A stretch of 64,000 bases of DNA from Thioclava sp. GXIMD4216 (GTDB taxonomy: Bacteria > Pseudomonadota > Alphaproteobacteria > Rhodobacterales > Rhodobacteraceae): the NCBI RefSeq assembly GCF_037949285.1, contig NZ_CP149926.1, positions 310,001 through 374,000 on the forward strand. Reading direction: 5' to 3'. A model generated the notes under the pieces. That model was given only the letters and a program-made list of their open reading frames with translations. It did no database searches and was not told where the DNA came from. A program made the position numbers and the translations under genes. Below, piece after piece: positions 19,041 through 27,382 of the stretch (positions are counted from its first letter, which is position 1; each line of letters begins with the position of its first letter).

Positions 19041-19608
19041 CGGCCACGGCAGTATCTTCCTCGGCCTTCTTTCGGGCACGGCTTTCCAGCCTTCGTGCCT
19101 CCGCCTCTGCGGTAACCAACCTGGCCACCGCCGCCTCCCGATCGCGGCGGGCCGCCTCGATCAACTCGTTGCTTTCGGTCAATGCACTCTGCCGCTTCGA
19201 CTCTGCCTCTGCGTCCAGGATGGCGGCTTGTTCCAGCTGCTCCGCTAGACGGACGGTGATCTCCTCCTCCGTGGCTGAGAGCTCTTCCTCATGGATGGCC
19301 AGGGCCGAGACGCGATCTTCCATCTCTCGCAGCAGCAGCGCATCCTGCTCCGCAGCCGCCTTGCGCGCGCGCCATTCTGCACGGGAAAGCCTCTCCCGCT
19401 TCGGACCCAGCCGAGTATCCAAGGCGGCGCTACCGCCTATTTGCAGCAGTATAGCGGCCGACACATCTCCCCTCGACGCCAAGCGCAAATCGCGGGAACT
19501 GCTGTCTTGTAACTGCAATGCGCTTGGTATACATCGGCATACTAAAGGCTTGTGGCGACTCGGCGGGTGTTTGGCGGCCGGCGTGCAAGCGTGAAACGAT
19601 AGCGACAT
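19021..19608 (-). CDS. coiled-coil ORF truncated by the integrase remnant (doubtful)
   Basis: A 195-residue frame whose residues about 70-185 form an Ala/Glu/Arg-rich coiled coil (heptad-like runs such as EEITVRLAEQLEQAAILDAE). The first 60 residues look non-coding and overlap the acnB promoter region. The 3' end runs into the integrase remnant in a different frame, so the real gene has probably lost its C-terminus, and perhaps its true start. Such coiled coils occur in mobilisation and phage tail proteins, but nothing here identifies one. I treat it as island debris. Confidence that it makes a functional protein is low. Confidence 0.3.
   Translation of the reverse strand: MSLSFHACTPAAKHPPSRHKPLVCRCIPSALQLQDSSSRDLRLASRGDVSAAILLQIGGSAALDTRLGPKRERLSRAEWRARKAAAEQDALLLREMEDRVSALAIHEEELSATEEEITVRLAEQLEQAAILDAEAESKRQSALTESNELIEAARRDREAAVARLVTAEAEARRLESRARKKAEEDTAVADACSGQ
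19525..19544. promoter_or_regulatory. candidate operator upstream of acnB
   Basis: TGGTATAC-ATCG-GCATACTA is an imperfect inverted repeat (6 of 8 positions symmetric), 77 bases before the acnB ATG. The GTAT/ATAC half-sites resemble those bound by some GntR-type regulators. That binding is inference; the element could equally be part of the acnB core promoter. Confidence 0.35.
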
Positions 19609-19620
19609 CTAGGGACCGTC

Positions 19621-22410
19621 ATGAGCTTGTACACAGACTACCTAACCGAGATCGAAACCCGTAAGGGCGAAGGCCTGCACCCCAAGCCCATCGATGATGG
19701 CGCGCTGGTGGCAGAGCTGATCGAGCAGATCAAAGACGAAGGCAACGCCTACCGCGAGGATTCGCTGAAGTTCTTCATCTACAACACCCTGCCGGGCACG
19801 ACTTCGGCGGCGGGCGTGAAGGCGAAGTTCCTGAAGGAAATCATTCTGGGCGAGGCCGTCGTTGCCGAGATCACCCCCGATTTCGCGTTCGAACTGCTGT
19901 CGCATATGAAGGGCGGCCCGTCGATGGAAGTGCTGCTGGATCTCGCGCTTGGCGAGGATGCAGCGATTGCCGCCAAAGCGGGCGAAGTCCTGAAAACGCA
20001 GGTCTTCCTGTATGATGCCGATATGGCGCGTCTGGCCGATGCCTATAAGGCGGGCAATACCGTCGCCAAGGATGTGCTGGAAAGCTATGCCAAGGCCGAA
20101 TTTTTCACCAAGCTTCCCGATGTGGAAGACGAGGTGAAACTGGTCACCTATATCGCCGCCGAAGGCGATATCTCGACCGACCTTCTGTCGCCGGGCAACC
20201 AGGCGCACTCGCGCTCGGACCGCGAGCTGCACGGCAAATGCATGATCTCGGAAGAGGCCCAGAAAGAAATCGAGGCGCTGAAAGCCCAGCACCCCGACAA
20301 GCGCGTCATGCTGATCGCGGAAAAAGGCACCATGGGTGTGGGCTCCTCGCGTATGTCGGGCGTCAATAACGTGGCGCTCTGGACCGGCAAGCCGACCTCG
20401 CCCTATGTTCCCTTCGTGAACTATGCGCCGGTTGTTGCGGGCACCAACGGCATCTCGCCGATCTTCCTGACCACCGTTGGCGTGACCGGCGGGATCGGTC
20501 TGGACCTGAAAAACTGGGTCAAGAAGGTCGATGCCGATGGCAAGCCGGTTCTGAATGAAGAAGGCAACCCCGTTCTGGAACAGAAGTATTCTGTCGCCAC
20601 CGGCACCGTGCTGAAAATCGACACCAAAGCGAAGAAGCTGCTGAGCGAAGACGGTCAGGTTCTGGCGGATGTCGCCTCGGCCTTCACGCCGTCGAAGGTC
20701 GAATTCATGAAGGCAGGCAGCTCTTATGCTGTGGTCTTCGGGAAGAAACTGCAAACGTTCGCGGCGGAAACGCTGGGCGTTGAGGCAGCGCCGGTCTTCG
20801 CGCCTTCGAAAGAAGTCTCGATCGAGGGTCAGGGCCTGACGGCTGTGGAAAAAATCTTCAATGCCAATGCCGTGGGTGTGGAAAAGGGCAAGACCCTGCA
20901 TGCCGGTTCGGACGTGCGCGTAAAGGTCAATATCGTCGGCTCGCAAGACACCACCGGCCTGATGACCGCGCAAGAGCTGGAATCCATGGCCGCGACCGTG
21001 ATCTCGCCCACCGTGGATGGCGCCTATCAGTCGGGCTGCCACACCGCTTCGGTCTGGGACAAGAAAGCGCAAGCCAATATTCCGAAGCTCATGTCCTTCA
21101 TGAACAACTTCGGCGTTGTCACCGCGCGTGACCCCAAAGGCGAATACCACGCCATGACCGACGTTATCCACAAGGTGCTGAACGACATCACCGTCAGCGA
21201 CTGGGATATCATCGTCGGCGGCGACAGCCACACCCGTATGTCCAAAGGCGTGGCCTTCGGTGCGGACTCGGGCACCGTTGCTCTGGCACTGGCCACCGGT
21301 GAAGCCACCATGCCGATCCCTGAATCGGTCAAGGTGACCTTCAAGGGCCAGATGAAGGACTATATGGACTTCCGCGATGTGGTTCACGCGACCCAAGCGC
21401 AGATGCTCCAGCAATTCGGCGATAACGTCTTCCAAGGCCGCATCATCGAAGTGCATATCGGCACGCTGCTGGCGGACCAAGCCTTCACCTTCACCGACTG
21501 GACCGCAGAGATGAAGGCAAAAGCCTCGATCTGTATCTCGAATGATGACGTGCTGATCGGGTCGCTGGAACTGGCGAAATCGCGTATCCAGGTGATGATC
21601 GACAAGGGCATGGATAACGAAGCCAAGACCCTGCAAGGCCTGATCGACAAAGCCGACAAGCGGATCGCCGAGATCAAATCGGGCGAGAAGCCCGCGCTGA
21701 AACCCGATGCCAATGCGAAATATTTCGCAGAGGTCGTCGTGGATCTGGACCTGATCGACGAGCCGATGATCGCAGACCCCGATGTGAATAACGCCGATGT
21801 CTCGCGTCGCTACACCCATGACACCATCCGCCCCGTGTCTTACTACGGCGGCGACAAGAAGGTGGATCTGGGCTTTGTCGGCTCTTGCATGGTGCATAAA
21901 GGCGACATGAAGATCGTGGCCCAGATGCTGAAAAACCTCGAGAAAGAGGCCGGCAAGGTCGAATTCAAAGCGCCTCTGGTTGTGGCTGCGCCGACCTATA
22001 ACATCATCGACGAGCTGAAAGCCGAAGGTGATTGGGACATCTTGCAGAAATACTCGGGCTTCGAGTTCGACGATCTCTTCCCGAAATCGCAGGCGCGCAA
22101 AGAGTACGAAAACATCATGTATCTCGAGCGTCCCGGCTGTAACCTCTGCATGGGCAACCAGGAGAAAGCTGCGAAAGGTGACACCGTTCTGGCGACCTCG
22201 ACCCGCCTGTTCCAAGGCCGCGTTGTGGAAGATACCGCCGAGAAGAAAGGCGAGTCGCTGCTGGCCTCGACCCCCGTCGTGGTTCTGTCGGCCATCCTTG
22301 GCCGCACCCCGAGCCTTGACGAATACAAGAAAGCCGTCGAGGGCATCGACCTGACCAAATTCGCTCCGCCGCTGGAAAAGCCGGCTGATACGAAGTCGGT
22401 CCACTTCTAA
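19621..22410 (+). CDS. acnB: bifunctional aconitate hydratase 2 / 2-methylisocitrate dehydratase
   Basis: AcnB isomerises citrate to isocitrate in the TCA cycle and can act in the 2-methylcitrate cycle. The 929-residue protein has the AcnB domain order: an N-terminal HEAT-like helical domain (YREDSLKFFIYNTLPG, ITPDFAFELLSHMKGGPSME), the swivel region (GTMGVGSSRMSGVNN), then the catalytic domains. The 4Fe-4S ligands lie in GFVGSCMVHKGDM and RPGCNLCMGNQ. The length is slightly above the E. coli enzyme (865). An AGGGA ribosome site lies about 8 bases before the ATG. It is a core gene sandwiched between two decayed integration sites, and ends in a strong terminator. Confidence 0.97.
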   Translation: MSLYTDYLTEIETRKGEGLHPKPIDDGALVAELIEQIKDEGNAYREDSLKFFIYNTLPGTTSAAGVKAKFLKEIILGEAVVAEITPDFAFELLSHMKGGPSMEVLLDLALGEDAAIAAKAGEVLKTQVFLYDADMARLADAYKAGNTVAKDVLESYAKAEFFTKLPDVEDEVKLVTYIAAEGDISTDLLSPGNQAHSRSDRELHGKCMISEEAQKEIEALKAQHPDKRVMLIAEKGTMGVGSSRMSGVNNVALWTGKPTSPYVPFVNYAPVVAGTNGISPIFLTTVGVTGGIGLDLKNWVKKVDADGKPVLNEEGNPVLEQKYSVATGTVLKIDTKAKKLLSEDGQVLADVASAFTPSKVEFMKAGSSYAVVFGKKLQTFAAETLGVEAAPVFAPSKEVSIEGQGLTAVEKIFNANAVGVEKGKTLHAGSDVRVKVNIVGSQDTTGLMTAQELESMAATVISPTVDGAYQSGCHTASVWDKKAQANIPKLMSFMNNFGVVTARDPKGEYHAMTDVIHKVLNDITVSDWDIIVGGDSHTRMSKGVAFGADSGTVALALATGEATMPIPESVKVTFKGQMKDYMDFRDVVHATQAQMLQQFGDNVFQGRIIEVHIGTLLADQAFTFTDWTAEMKAKASICISNDDVLIGSLELAKSRIQVMIDKGMDNEAKTLQGLIDKADKRIAEIKSGEKPALKPDANAKYFAEVVVDLDLIDEPMIADPDVNNADVSRRYTHDTIRPVSYYGGDKKVDLGFVGSCMVHKGDMKIVAQMLKNLEKEAGKVEFKAPLVVAAPTYNIIDELKAEGDWDILQKYSGFEFDDLFPKSQARKEYENIMYLERPGCNLCMGNQEKAAKGDTVLATSTRLFQGRVVEDTAEKKGESLLASTPVVVLSAILGRTPSLDEYKKAVEGIDLTKFAPPLEKPADTKSVHF

Positions 22411-22440
22411 GCTTTCGGCCAAGAGGCCTAGAAATACCAA

Positions 22441-22470
22441 AAGGGCGAGACAAAAGTCTCGCCCTTTTTT
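22441..22470 (+). terminator. intrinsic terminator of acnB
   Basis: Perfect 11-bp stem AAGGGCGAGAC / GTCTCGCCCTT with loop AAAA, followed by further T residues. Confidence 0.93.
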
Positions 22471-22546
22471 GATGCGCTACAACGGCAAGACAGCCATTCT
22501 ACGCGATGAGGCCGAGTGCCGGGGCGCGGGATCTACGATAACATGA

Positions 22547-23263
22547 GGACCGCAGTGGACCGTGCCCGCTGTGACAGCGGCCATACGTATCATCTCGGAA
22601 GCGGCGGCAAGCCTCGACGTGGCGGTGAAGACCGTGGGCGAGGATGGCGCTGAAACGGCGCTGGCATGGCACCCTTCGGCGGCCTTTGTCTCGGGCGAGG
22701 CGAACGGCTGGACCTCGAGCTATGAGCTGATCCGCGATCTTGTCATCGACGCGCTGTCTGATGACCGTGGCGGGCTCGCCTTCGTCAACCGATCTGGCGA
22801 CGGTCGTATCCTCGAAATCATCCGACCCCGCGCCGGCGTGATGCAGGTGACCGATAGGCTGAGCGCCTATATGGCCACGGTCCCGAAGCGCGGCCTGACA
22901 GTGGTATGCAATCAGAACGGCGGCCCTGCCTCCTATCGATCCGTCGCAGACGAGATGCGCGACGTGAAGGACGCGATGAAGCACCCCGACGCCAAGACCT
23001 ATGTCACCCACGGCCTGCGCAAGAATGCGACGATCGAACTGTATCTGGCGGGATGTGATGACGAGATGGTCAAGGCCATCACCGGACACTCAGGCGTCGA
23101 GATGCTGAAAAAGTATGGCGGGCAAGAGCGTCAAAAGGTTCTCGCGATGAAAGCTCAAGAGGCGCGGAATCGAGCATGGACAGAACAGGCACAGAACACG
23201 AATGTTTCAAAGCTTGTTTCAAAAAATCAGGAGAGGAAGAACAGCAATGACGCAAGTCACTGA
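22547..23263 (+). pseudogene. chimeric remnant: phage portal protein N-part fused to integrase C-part
   Basis: A single open frame without internal stop joins two unrelated phage pieces. Residues about 1-95 (PAVTAAIRIISEAAASLDV, WTSSYELIRDLVIDALSDD, GGLAFVNR) read as an HK97-type portal protein. From about residue 100 the sequence is the catalytic end of a tyrosine recombinase: VPKRGLTVV, YVTHGLRKNATIELYLAG, ITGHSGVEMLKKYGGQE. The join, near 22847-22864, implies a deletion that removed the rest of a prophage while keeping the frame. The GTG at 22562 is the first possible start; the portal frame is blocked by TGA at 22544. The stop lies 7 bases from the 3' end of tRNA-Cys, where the phage integrated. 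Both halves lack essential parts, so neither activity is expected. Confidence 0.8.
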
Positions 23264-23269
23264 TTTTGT

Positions 23270-23343
23270 TGGAGGCGAGTACCGGAATCGAACCGGTGTA
23301 CACGGATTTGCAATCCGCTGCGTCACCACTCCGCCAACTCGCC
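23270..23343 (-). tRNA. tRNA-Cys (anticodon GCA)
   Basis: A 74-base cloverleaf on the minus strand. Acceptor GGCGAGT pairs with ACTCGCC, the anticodon stem GCGGA/TCCGT surrounds TTGCAAA (anticodon GCA), the T arm is CCGGTTCGATTCCGG, and CCA is encoded (complement of 23270-23272). Its 3' end abuts the portal/integrase chimera, marking it as an old attachment site. Confidence 0.98.
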
Positions 23344-23360
23344 AGCCATGTGGTAGTGGG

Positions 23361-23389
23361 GATCTAACGGATTGTGCGGCCTCGCGCAA
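23361..23389 (-). promoter_or_regulatory. candidate promoter of tRNA-Cys
   Basis: On the minus strand TTGCGC (23389-23384), 17-base spacer, TAGATC (23366-23361), 18 bases before the tRNA 5' end. Weaker match than those of tRNA-Lys and tRNA-Leu but with the same spacing. Confidence 0.5.
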
Positions 23390-23512
23390 GAGGGTGTGAC
23401 GCCCAAGCAGCATTGATTTTTACTTCTTTGCGTCACGCCAAGGCTCAACTTGCCCCGAATGGCTTTCTATGCAAGTAATGCCGTAACATTCCAGACTGAA
23501 GAGTTTAGCAAA

Positions 23513-24163
23513 ATGCAGGACTTCGAAACGCGCCGCGTGGTCATGGTGGACACTCAGGTCCGGCCGAATGATGTGACGAAATTTCCCATCATCGAGGCTA
23601 TGCTGAATGTCCCGCGGGAGACCTATGTTCCTGATTCCCTGCGGGAACTTGCCTATCTGGGCGAAAATCTCGAGATCGCGCCGGACCGGGTCCTGTTGGA
23701 ACCGCGCATCTTCGCCAAGCTGCTTGACGCCCTGAACATCCGCTCGAATGACCTCGTTCTCGATCTGGGATGTGGTCTTGGCTACTCTTCGGCGATCATC
23801 GCACATCTGGCCGAAGCCGTTGTCGCGGTAGAGGAAGACCCGCTGGCAAAACAGGCCGAACTGACCCTTGGTCAAGCGGAAGTCGACAATATTGCAGTCG
23901 TGCATAATGCCCTGCCGCAGGGCGCACCGCAGCACGGGCCTTTCGACGTGATCATGATTGAAGGGGCTGTCGAAGAAGTGCCCGACACCATCCTCGAGTC
24001 GCTGAAAGAAGGCGGGCGCATCGGGACCGTTTTCATGGAGAACAACCTGGGCATCGCACGTATCGGCATCAAAACCGATGGGGTCGTCAACTGGCGCGAT
24101 GCGTTCAATGCCGCAGCCCCTGTTCTGAGCGGCTTCCGGCAGGTTTCGCGCTTCAGCCTTTAA
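23513..24163 (+). CDS. protein-L-isoaspartate O-methyltransferase family protein
   Basis: The 216-residue protein belongs to the Pcm family, which methylates isoaspartyl residues in aged proteins so they can be repaired. The SAM loop is LVLDLGCGLGYSSAIIA followed by VVAVEEDP, and the N-terminal part has DTQVRPNDVTKFPIIEAML and VPRETYVP as in alphaproteobacterial members. The start MQDFETRRV gives the family length. It is placed directly before a TolC-like gene, an order common in alphaproteobacteria. These short alphaproteobacterial homologues differ from E. coli Pcm, so the exact substrate is unproven. Confidence 0.88.
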   Translation: MQDFETRRVVMVDTQVRPNDVTKFPIIEAMLNVPRETYVPDSLRELAYLGENLEIAPDRVLLEPRIFAKLLDALNIRSNDLVLDLGCGLGYSSAIIAHLAEAVVAVEEDPLAKQAELTLGQAEVDNIAVVHNALPQGAPQHGPFDVIMIEGAVEEVPDTILESLKEGGRIGTVFMENNLGIARIGIKTDGVVNWRDAFNAAAPVLSGFRQVSRFSL

Positions 24164-24251
24164 TGCGACCCCGCTACGGGCGCTGAACAGGCCGTTTATA
24201 AATATAAAGACAGCCCATGCCGTCAGGCCGGGCTCATAACATGACAAAGGC

Positions 24252-25649
24252 ATGGCGGGCACGATGTTGAAATCACTTCTTCTGGCGACAGGCATTACGG
24301 GCTTCATGGTTGCAGGATCGGTCACGGCACAGGCGGAAACGCTCGCGGATGCAATGATCTCTGCCTACAAGACCTCGAACCTCCTCGAACAAAACCGTGC
24401 CACGCTACGGGCCGCCGATGAAGGGGTAGCGCAGGCCGTCGCGGCGCTGCGCCCTGTTGTGCAATGGACCGCCAGCTATGGCTGGACCAAATCCGAAGGC
24501 GTATCGTCGCTGACGGGGCGGGATGTCACCAGCGAGGGGTCCTCGGCCACGACTGCCCTGAGCGCCTCGATCACGCTGTTCGATTTCGGTCGCAACCGGT
24601 TGACGATCAGCTCGCAGAAGGAAGCGGTTCTTGCCACGCGCGAAACCCTGCGTTCGATCGAACAGCAGGTGCTTCTTGCAACAGTTCAGGCCTATTCCGA
24701 CGTGAAGAGTGCGCAGGAGCAGGTTGCCATCAACCAGAACTCGGTGCGCGTGCTGCAAGAAGAGCTGAATGCCACCAATGACCGGTTCGACGTGGGCGAA
24801 GTGACCCGCACCGACGTGTCGCTGGCCGAGGCGCAGCTGGCCTCGGCACGGGCCTCGCTGGTCAGTGCGCAAGGCTCGCTCGAGACGGCCCGCGAATCCT
24901 ATAAGGCCTCGACCGGCCATTATCCGGGCAAGCTTGCGCCTTTGCCGCCTGCGCCCAACCTGCCGAAGTCGCGGGACGAGGCCTCCAGCACGGCACAGCG
25001 CAACCATCCCGCCATCAAATCCCTGCAGCATTCTGTCGCCATGGCGGAGATTGCGGTCAAATCGGCCAAAGCCGAGAAGCTGCCGGAAATCACCGGTTCG
25101 GTCTCGCTGTCCAATGACGAGGGCGGCTATGTCGGGCAAGCGGCGAGCATCGGCATGACCCAGACAATCTATTCCGGCGGCACGCTGGATTCGGCCTATC
25201 GTCAGGCCGTGGCCAGCCGCGACTCCTCCCGGGCCGAATTGCGTCAGGAGGCCGTTGATGTGGTGCAGGCCGTGCTGACATCCTATGCCTCGATCGACGT
25301 CTATCGCGCCCAGATCCGCGCCTATGACGAACAGATCCGTGCCGCACAGGTGGCCTATGATGGCGTCAAGGAAGAAGCCACGCTCGGGGCCCGCACCACG
25401 CTGGACGTTCTCGATGCGGAACAGGACCTTCTGGACGCGCGTGCCAACCGGATTACCGCCGAGGCCGATTTGCAGGTAGCGTATTATCAACTATTATCTA
25501 ATATGGGTTTGCTAACGGTGGAAAACCTGAAGCTGGGGATCCCGACCTATGATCCGGCCGCATATTACAACGCTGTGCATAATGCGCCGCTGACCAGCAT
25601 CCGGGGCGAAAAGCTTGACAAGGTCCTTCGGGCCATCGGCAAGCAGTAA
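24252..25649 (+). CDS. TolC-family outer membrane channel protein
   Basis: The 465-residue product starts with a signal peptide (MLKSLLLATGITGFMVAGSV, ending near AQAE) and contains the duplicated TolC layout of long helices and strands: TLADAMISAYKTSNLLEQN, TLFDFGRNRLTISSQKEAVL, DVGEVTRTDVSLAEAQLAS and, in the second half, GARTTLDVLDAEQDLLDARA. It forms the outer membrane exit duct for type I secretion or RND efflux pumps; no partner pump is adjacent. ATG codons at 24252 and 24264 are both possible; the second is nearer the usual signal peptide start. It is 88 bases downstream of pcm and may be cotranscribed. Confidence 0.93.
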   Translation: MAGTMLKSLLLATGITGFMVAGSVTAQAETLADAMISAYKTSNLLEQNRATLRAADEGVAQAVAALRPVVQWTASYGWTKSEGVSSLTGRDVTSEGSSATTALSASITLFDFGRNRLTISSQKEAVLATRETLRSIEQQVLLATVQAYSDVKSAQEQVAINQNSVRVLQEELNATNDRFDVGEVTRTDVSLAEAQLASARASLVSAQGSLETARESYKASTGHYPGKLAPLPPAPNLPKSRDEASSTAQRNHPAIKSLQHSVAMAEIAVKSAKAEKLPEITGSVSLSNDEGGYVGQAASIGMTQTIYSGGTLDSAYRQAVASRDSSRAELRQEAVDVVQAVLTSYASIDVYRAQIRAYDEQIRAAQVAYDGVKEEATLGARTTLDVLDAEQDLLDARANRITAEADLQVAYYQLLSNMGLLTVENLKLGIPTYDPAAYYNAVHNAPLTSIRGEKLDKVLRAIGKQ

Positions 25650-25757
25650 AGGCGCCACCACCGTTCCGCGGGCCCGCCACCGGGCCCGCCTTAGTGTGAA
25701 TGTACGGATCCGGGTGGCGCAGTTTCTATCCGGGTCGCCTGCCGGATTGGAGACATA

Positions 25758-27125
25758 ATGGCCGAGCCCGAGAAAAAGATCGAAATCGAGGATGTTCTGT
25801 CCTCTATTCGCCGCCTTGTCGCGCAAGACCCCATTCCGCCGCGCAGTGCCCCCACGCCCGTCGCCCCCCTCACAGCGCCGGAAGAGGCGCTGCTTCTGAC
25901 TCAGTCCGACCGCGTCGAAGATGAAACGCCTTCTCTTGGTGCCATTGATCCAGCCCCGCTGCCGGACGCGCCGATAGCCGAAGAGACATTTGACCATGTG
26001 TCTCCCTTCGCGTCGCCTGCACCGGATAGCGCCGAATTCGATGCGATGGAAAGCGCGGAAGAGGCTGGCTTCGCTCTGACTTCCCATGCGACCTCTCCCG
26101 ATGAGGCCAGCCTCGATCAGGATTGGGAAGCCGTGCATCATGCCGCCCCCGGCACACGCGACGCGGTGGAGCCGCAGGACATGCCGTTTGACACCACAAT
26201 CGATGAAGCCACGGATGCGGCTTTGGACGTGCTGCAACTGGAGCCGCATATGCGCGCCCCCGAACCGGCAATGCCGACGATGCCCGTGACACCGGCATCG
26301 GCATCGGATCAGGGCGATTTCGAGCCTGACGAGGGCGATGCCGCCCCGCTTTCCGGTGCCTTGACGGCCTTCGGTCACGCCGAGGAAGAGGCCGCAGCCC
26401 CCCTGCCCTCGATGCATTTCGACGCGTTCGACACCGGAGAGGACGCGCCAGAACCTGCTGAGGACGCCTCCGTTGAGGATGCCCCCGTTGCCGCGCAGAC
26501 GCGCCACCCGTCCTTCGCCACCGAGACGGGTGCCGAGGCCGAGACATATTCTGCCTGCATCGAAGACCATGCGGACGTGCCAGCAGCCATGCCAGAACCT
26601 GTCATGGCCCCGAGCACAGACAGCGGCATCGATCCGGAACGTGTTCCCGATTGCGATCCGGCAGAGGAGAGTCTCCACGCATCTGCTGCTGTCGAAGCCC
26701 CCCTGCCGGAAGATCCGGATCTGGCAGAGACCGCCTGGACCGCCCCTCATGACGCGGATCGGGAAGATGCAGACTGGCCTCCGGCAGAAGAGCTTCCGCC
26801 AGAGCTTGAGGCCGCCGCAGAAGCCCTGAGTGACACCATCTCCGAAACGGCGGAAATGGCCGTTCTGCACGAGGCGACCCGCCGCCTGCATCTGCACACC
26901 CCCGAGGGAGAGATCACCCCGACCGAAGAGGCCCGTCCCGTCCTGACACAGCCTGCGGGAGGTGATGCCGCGGCGGTCTTTGACGAAGAGGCCCTGCGCC
27001 AGATGGTGGGCCGCATGATCCGCGCCGAACTGCAGGGCGCGTTGGGGGAACAGATCACCCGCAAAGTCCGCCGCCTCGTCCGGCAGGAAATCAACCGTGC
27101 GCTGATTGCGCGCGAGTTTGATTGA
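25758..27125 (+). CDS. PopZ-like acidic protein (DUF2497-type ends)
   Basis: The 455-residue protein has three parts. The N-terminus MAEPEKKIEIEDVLSSIRRL resembles the short helix that opens PopZ (EEILASIRRI in Caulobacter). A very long Pro/Ala/Glu/Asp-rich linker fills residues about 30-395, with no predicted fold. The C-terminal helical segment (EEALRQMVGRMIRAELQGAL, then RKVRRLVRQEINRALI) resembles the PopZ oligomerisation end. PopZ organises cell poles and anchors ParB in Caulobacter. That this is the local polar organiser is inference from layout; the linker is much longer than in Caulobacter PopZ (177 residues in all). Confidence 0.6.
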   Translation: MAEPEKKIEIEDVLSSIRRLVAQDPIPPRSAPTPVAPLTAPEEALLLTQSDRVEDETPSLGAIDPAPLPDAPIAEETFDHVSPFASPAPDSAEFDAMESAEEAGFALTSHATSPDEASLDQDWEAVHHAAPGTRDAVEPQDMPFDTTIDEATDAALDVLQLEPHMRAPEPAMPTMPVTPASASDQGDFEPDEGDAAPLSGALTAFGHAEEEAAAPLPSMHFDAFDTGEDAPEPAEDASVEDAPVAAQTRHPSFATETGAEAETYSACIEDHADVPAAMPEPVMAPSTDSGIDPERVPDCDPAEESLHASAAVEAPLPEDPDLAETAWTAPHDADREDADWPPAEELPPELEAAAEALSDTISETAEMAVLHEATRRLHLHTPEGEITPTEEARPVLTQPAGGDAAAVFDEEALRQMVGRMIRAELQGALGEQITRKVRRLVRQEINRALIAREFD

Positions 27126-27163
27126 ACCGCCCGATCGCACCGTCAGGATGAATTACGTCAACA

Positions 27164-27203
27164 CTCCTGCCCCGAGATTTCCTTGCGACACTCGGGACAG
27201 GAG
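27164..27203. other. long hairpin between the PopZ-like gene and leuC
   Basis: CTCCTGCCCCGAG (27164-27176) and CTCGGGACAGGAG (27191-27203) pair over 13 positions with one C-A mismatch and a 14-base loop. No T tract follows. It could end the upstream transcript in a factor-dependent way or belong to the leuC leader. Confidence 0.5.
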
Positions 27204-27217
27204 AGTATAGGCAAGGC

Positions 27218-27304
27218 ATGACTCGGATTTTTGACATTACGGAACGTATTCGCCTGCGCGAACGCTTCTACGGCGAAAGCCGCTCGGTCCTCGCACGACT
27301 TTGA
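27218..27304 (+). CDS. possible 28-residue leader ORF before leuC
   Basis: ATG to TGA encodes 28 residues (beginning MTRIFDITERIRLRERFYGE), very Arg-rich with eight Arg and only three Leu. AGGAGAG lies about 14 bases upstream, which is far for a ribosome site. It sits between a strong hairpin and leuC, where a regulatory leader peptide could be, but it lacks the Leu-codon run of classical leu leaders. Expression is unproven. Confidence 0.25.
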   Translation: MTRIFDITERIRLRERFYGESRSVLARL

Positions 27305-27382
27305 GGATTTGTCCTTTTGGGCACCGGTTCGGCATGCCCAAGCTCGAGTAATTCCACAGCTATCCCTATGAAAGTGAGAGCC

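Noticed and set aside
19642..22440. A 932-codon minus-strand open frame
   Set aside because: Antisense shadow of acnB; no ribosome site and no domain.
25512..27140. A 542-codon minus-strand frame over the PopZ-like gene
   Set aside because: The Arg/Gly/Cys-rich translation has no domain. The plus-strand frame has PopZ-like ends and a ribosome site. Because the plus-strand protein is low complexity this rejection is less certain than the others.
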